A stretch of 64,000 nt of DNA from Daphnia carinata. Lineage: Eukaryota > Arthropoda > Branchiopoda > Diplostraca > Daphniidae. Positions 61,910-64,000 of this stretch are shown one piece after another (position 1 is the stretch's first letter; every line of letters begins with the position of its first letter). Location of the stretch: NCBI RefSeq assembly GCF_022539665.2, contig NC_081332.1, positions 6,352,303-6,416,302 of the forward strand, read 5' to 3'. The notes below the pieces were generated by a model. It searched no databases. It saw only the letters and a list, made by a program, of their open reading frames with translations, and was not told the DNA's origin. The position numbers were made by a program, and so were the translations under genes.

Positions 61910-62191
61910 TTAACTGAATGCAAATAAAATTATGCATTCGTAAGAAAAAGAATCAGCGTCTGCATGCCAGTCACGTTCATTGTCGTCCTCGAATCTCGCC
62001 ATTTTTCGCATCTCCCACATATCCTGCATTTTTCGGGCAAGTATACGAACACGCCATAATAAATTGTCACGTATTGTTACAGTACGTGCACGTCTTATCC
62101 GCCTCTTCAAACAAAAACATGTTCCTTTTTTTTTATTTCGTACAGAGTTGGCCATGACTTGCGATTGAAATGTGAGAATTTGCGGCCTCAT
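61910..62191 (-). CDS. Antisense alternative: basic helical frame
   Basis: 94 codons on the minus strand opposite the 61964-62385 model. Contains CLKRRIRRARTVTIRDNLLW and ILARKMQDMWEMRKMARFED, an arginine-rich helical composition, with acceptor-like GTTTGAAG before the first basic block. It lies downstream, on the same strand, of the possible first exon at 62573-62638, but the intervening exon structure was not solved. Only one of the two strands is likely coding. Confidence 0.2.
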   Translation of the reverse strand: MRPQILTFQSQVMANSVRNKKKGTCFCLKRRIRRARTVTIRDNLLWRVRILARKMQDMWEMRKMARFEDDNERDWHADADSFSYECIILFAFS

Positions 62192-62385
62192 TTGAATTTC
62201 GAATCACGAAACGCAACCGTGTACCTTAACACAAGTGCCATTGCTTTTTGCGTAAACACGATAGCTCGCTTTTCAATTGACCTTTCTATAGTTAATATTA
62301 AAATTTTTTCGTTTAGATTTTTAATCAAGGACGCCCACCACAGGCAAAATTCCCGCGATTGATAATTTTGGGCATCGTTTGTTGA
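61964..62385 (+). CDS. Candidate three-exon gene, 83 residues
   Basis: Exons 61964-62040, 62146-62251 and 62317-62385 with introns of 105 and 65 bp (GTATAC...TTTCGTACAG and GTAAAC...CGTTTAG). Phases 2 and 0 fit and the total is 252 bases, ending in TGA. The second acceptor is preceded by a T9 run and the third by a T-rich tract. Exon 2 contains LKCENLRPHLNFESRNAT; exon 3 reads IFNQGRPPQAKFPRL and ends in a hydrophobic LIILGIVC. The opposite strand is open across 61910-62191 for 94 codons, so the strand is not settled. Function unknown. Confidence 0.28.
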
Positions 62386-62572
62386 ATACTTCGTTTTTCA
62401 TTTGACTCTTGAACTGCACAGATGTGAAAGCAAAGAGCAGACGTATACATAAAAACACATACACACACACACACACAAACACAAGAAACGTCTGCATTTT
62501 TAATGCCGAACAATGACTTATACGGCCATCTTTTGGAACACTTTTTCTGTTGGAATAGTCGACGGTGGTCTC

Positions 62573-62638
62573 ACCCGAAACAATAGACTGTGTTCCGTGA
62601 CGGCTGCTGCTACATTTGTTGTTTGGCCCGAGTTCCAT
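62573..62638 (-). CDS. Possible first coding exon (MELGPNNKC)
   Basis: Start in a CGACATGG context followed by 22 codons (MELGPNNKCSSSRHGTQ...) and a donor-like TCGG|GTGAGACC. The open frame continues without splicing to 62321 through a (GT)n tract. A plausible 5' exon, but no partner exon has been proven. Confidence 0.2.
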
Positions 62639-64000
62639 GTCGTCAAATAGGTCATTTTAAGAATTCCAATCAGACTATCGTAAATGGGAATTTATTGCGC
62701 CATTTAAAAGCTCTGTGTGTAAGAGATAATTTCTCGTGAATACAACACATCCATGACCAAATTTAGCCAAACTTTTATTTTGCATAAAAAAACAAAACAA
62801 AAAAAAAACAACACAGAAATTACCCCGAGAAGAAAGGAATGACTAACGAGCACTTTCTCTGGCCCGCTCTAGCGCTATTTATAAACAAAGCAAAACGAAC
62901 AATAGAGCTGGTTAACTATATATATATTTTTTTTTTTTACTTTTCTTTTCTTCATCTTCCCCCTTTTTTCTTTCTTTTTCAAAAGTGAGCATTCCTGATG
63001 ATCGCCTTCGTCGCCTGTATCCTTCCACCGCAGCGCGCAGAGGTACAGCACAGAGTTAACATAACCATCCTCTCTGCGCAGCAGGGACGCTACTTTTCTC
63101 CACCCACAAAGGTGAGCTCCAAGAAACGCGTTTCGCATTTGGACTGTCTCCCACACAAGATGTTACAAGCGGGAGATGGTGGGGGGGGGGGGGGGTTCCG
63201 CCGGTCGCTACAGGCCATTGGCCACCCCTCACTGGAATTACCTGACAGTCATCCGCGTGATGCGCACCGCTTGAAAGATTCTTCTTTTCTCTTTTCACCC
63301 TGTGCTCCTTGGTGGTCATCGTCATGGGTACAAGATGAGTGGGGGGGAGGGGGCATCAAAATATGTTCTTCTTTTTTTTTTTTTCGTGTTGGAAGAATGA
63401 GTCCTATCTGCGACCCCCGAGTGAAGTCGACCTCTCCGAACCCTCTGCACAGTATGTACATGCATACATCGATCTCATGTGCATAATATTTGAATGAAAG
63501 GCGATGATCTTTGGATTTTTTTTTTTTTTTTTGGTAATTCTTAACTTTGTTTAGGATTTTCTATTTTTCTTTTTTTTTTTTTGCTGACTTCGTCAAGGTG
63601 TTACAGGCACCTGAGACCCACGATGAATAATTTATCCGGCCACCCATTCCAGAGTTTCCAGGCTGCTCTTGGCTGTGGGCGACTGGGCGCTCGTCGTTGC
63701 TCTCGTCTTCCCCTCTTGTTTCGACTGTTTGGTATTTTATTTTATTTTTTCTTCTCCTTCTCTCTCTTTTTTGTTTTTTTGTAATAATAATGACCGCGTA
63801 GCGGCGCCCCGAGGTTCTTTTTTTTTCAGTTCTTTTTGTTTTGTCTTGAACTTGATGGGTGGAGGAGGGCACCCAAGCCTTGTTTCGCTTCTTTTCTGTT
63901 GTAAAAAAAAAAAAAAAAAAAATGGAAAAGAAGAGAAAAAAAAAACTCCACTCTGTTGGATATAAGGCTGAAGAACCCGGTGATTATCCAGCAACTGCCC
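62639..64000. other. Low-complexity end of window, no supported gene
   Basis: T runs, G15 at 63181-63195, A-tracts. The 162-codon plus frame at 62998-63486 crosses the G15 and T runs and has no splice or start support. Confidence 0.55.

Overview
This looks like nuclear DNA of an animal, most likely an arthropod. A Daphnia-like small crustacean is my best guess. The reasons are: no prokaryotic gene packing; very many poly-A/poly-T tracts of 10-32 bases, C/G runs of 12-16 and dinucleotide arrays on both strands; and, in the one convincing gene, short GT-AG introns (68 and 126 bp), a TATA box and an AATAAA signal. I recognise no conserved protein domain anywhere, so the taxon is inferred from composition and gene structure only.

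The one gene I can build completely is on the minus strand at 27715-28163. It has three exons and encodes an 84-residue secreted precursor with a textbook signal peptide and six cysteines spaced C-x7-C-x6-C-x8-C-x3-C-x3-C. TATA box, start-codon context, intron phases, stop codon and poly-A signal all agree. This is the most interesting object in the window.

Everything else coding is tentative. I list reading frames that have extra support: a strong start context, a pyrimidine-rich acceptor, a consensus donor, matching intron phases, or an AATAAA just after the stop. The better ones are 46029-46837 (+, three exons, phases match), 60433-60852 (+, two exons, phases match), 61964-62385 (+, three exons, phases match), 26304-26552 (+, small membrane protein), 33402-33902 (-, signal-peptide ORF), 61523-61785 (+, frame broken at a poly-A run) and several possible terminal exons. 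A rough estimate says that in 64 kb a handful of acceptor-plus-open-frame combinations of 50-70 codons should arise by chance, so most of these carry confidence of 0.15-0.4.

Layout: 1-27 kb is mainly low-complexity intergenic or intronic DNA with scattered possible exons. At 27.4-28.3 kb lies the peptide gene. From 28.3 to 33.4 kb is sparse sequence with one candidate exon, followed at 33.4-34.6 kb by minus-strand open frames. From 34.6 to 44.9 kb is again repeat-rich with no supported gene except a weak 44-codon frame. From 44.9 to 52.7 kb holds several candidate exons on both strands. From 52.7 to 57.9 kb is microsatellite-rich, and 57.9-62.6 kb is the densest region of protein-like frames, on both strands and partly overlapping. 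The last 1.4 kb is low complexity. No tRNA, rRNA, transposon, viral or CRISPR feature was found.
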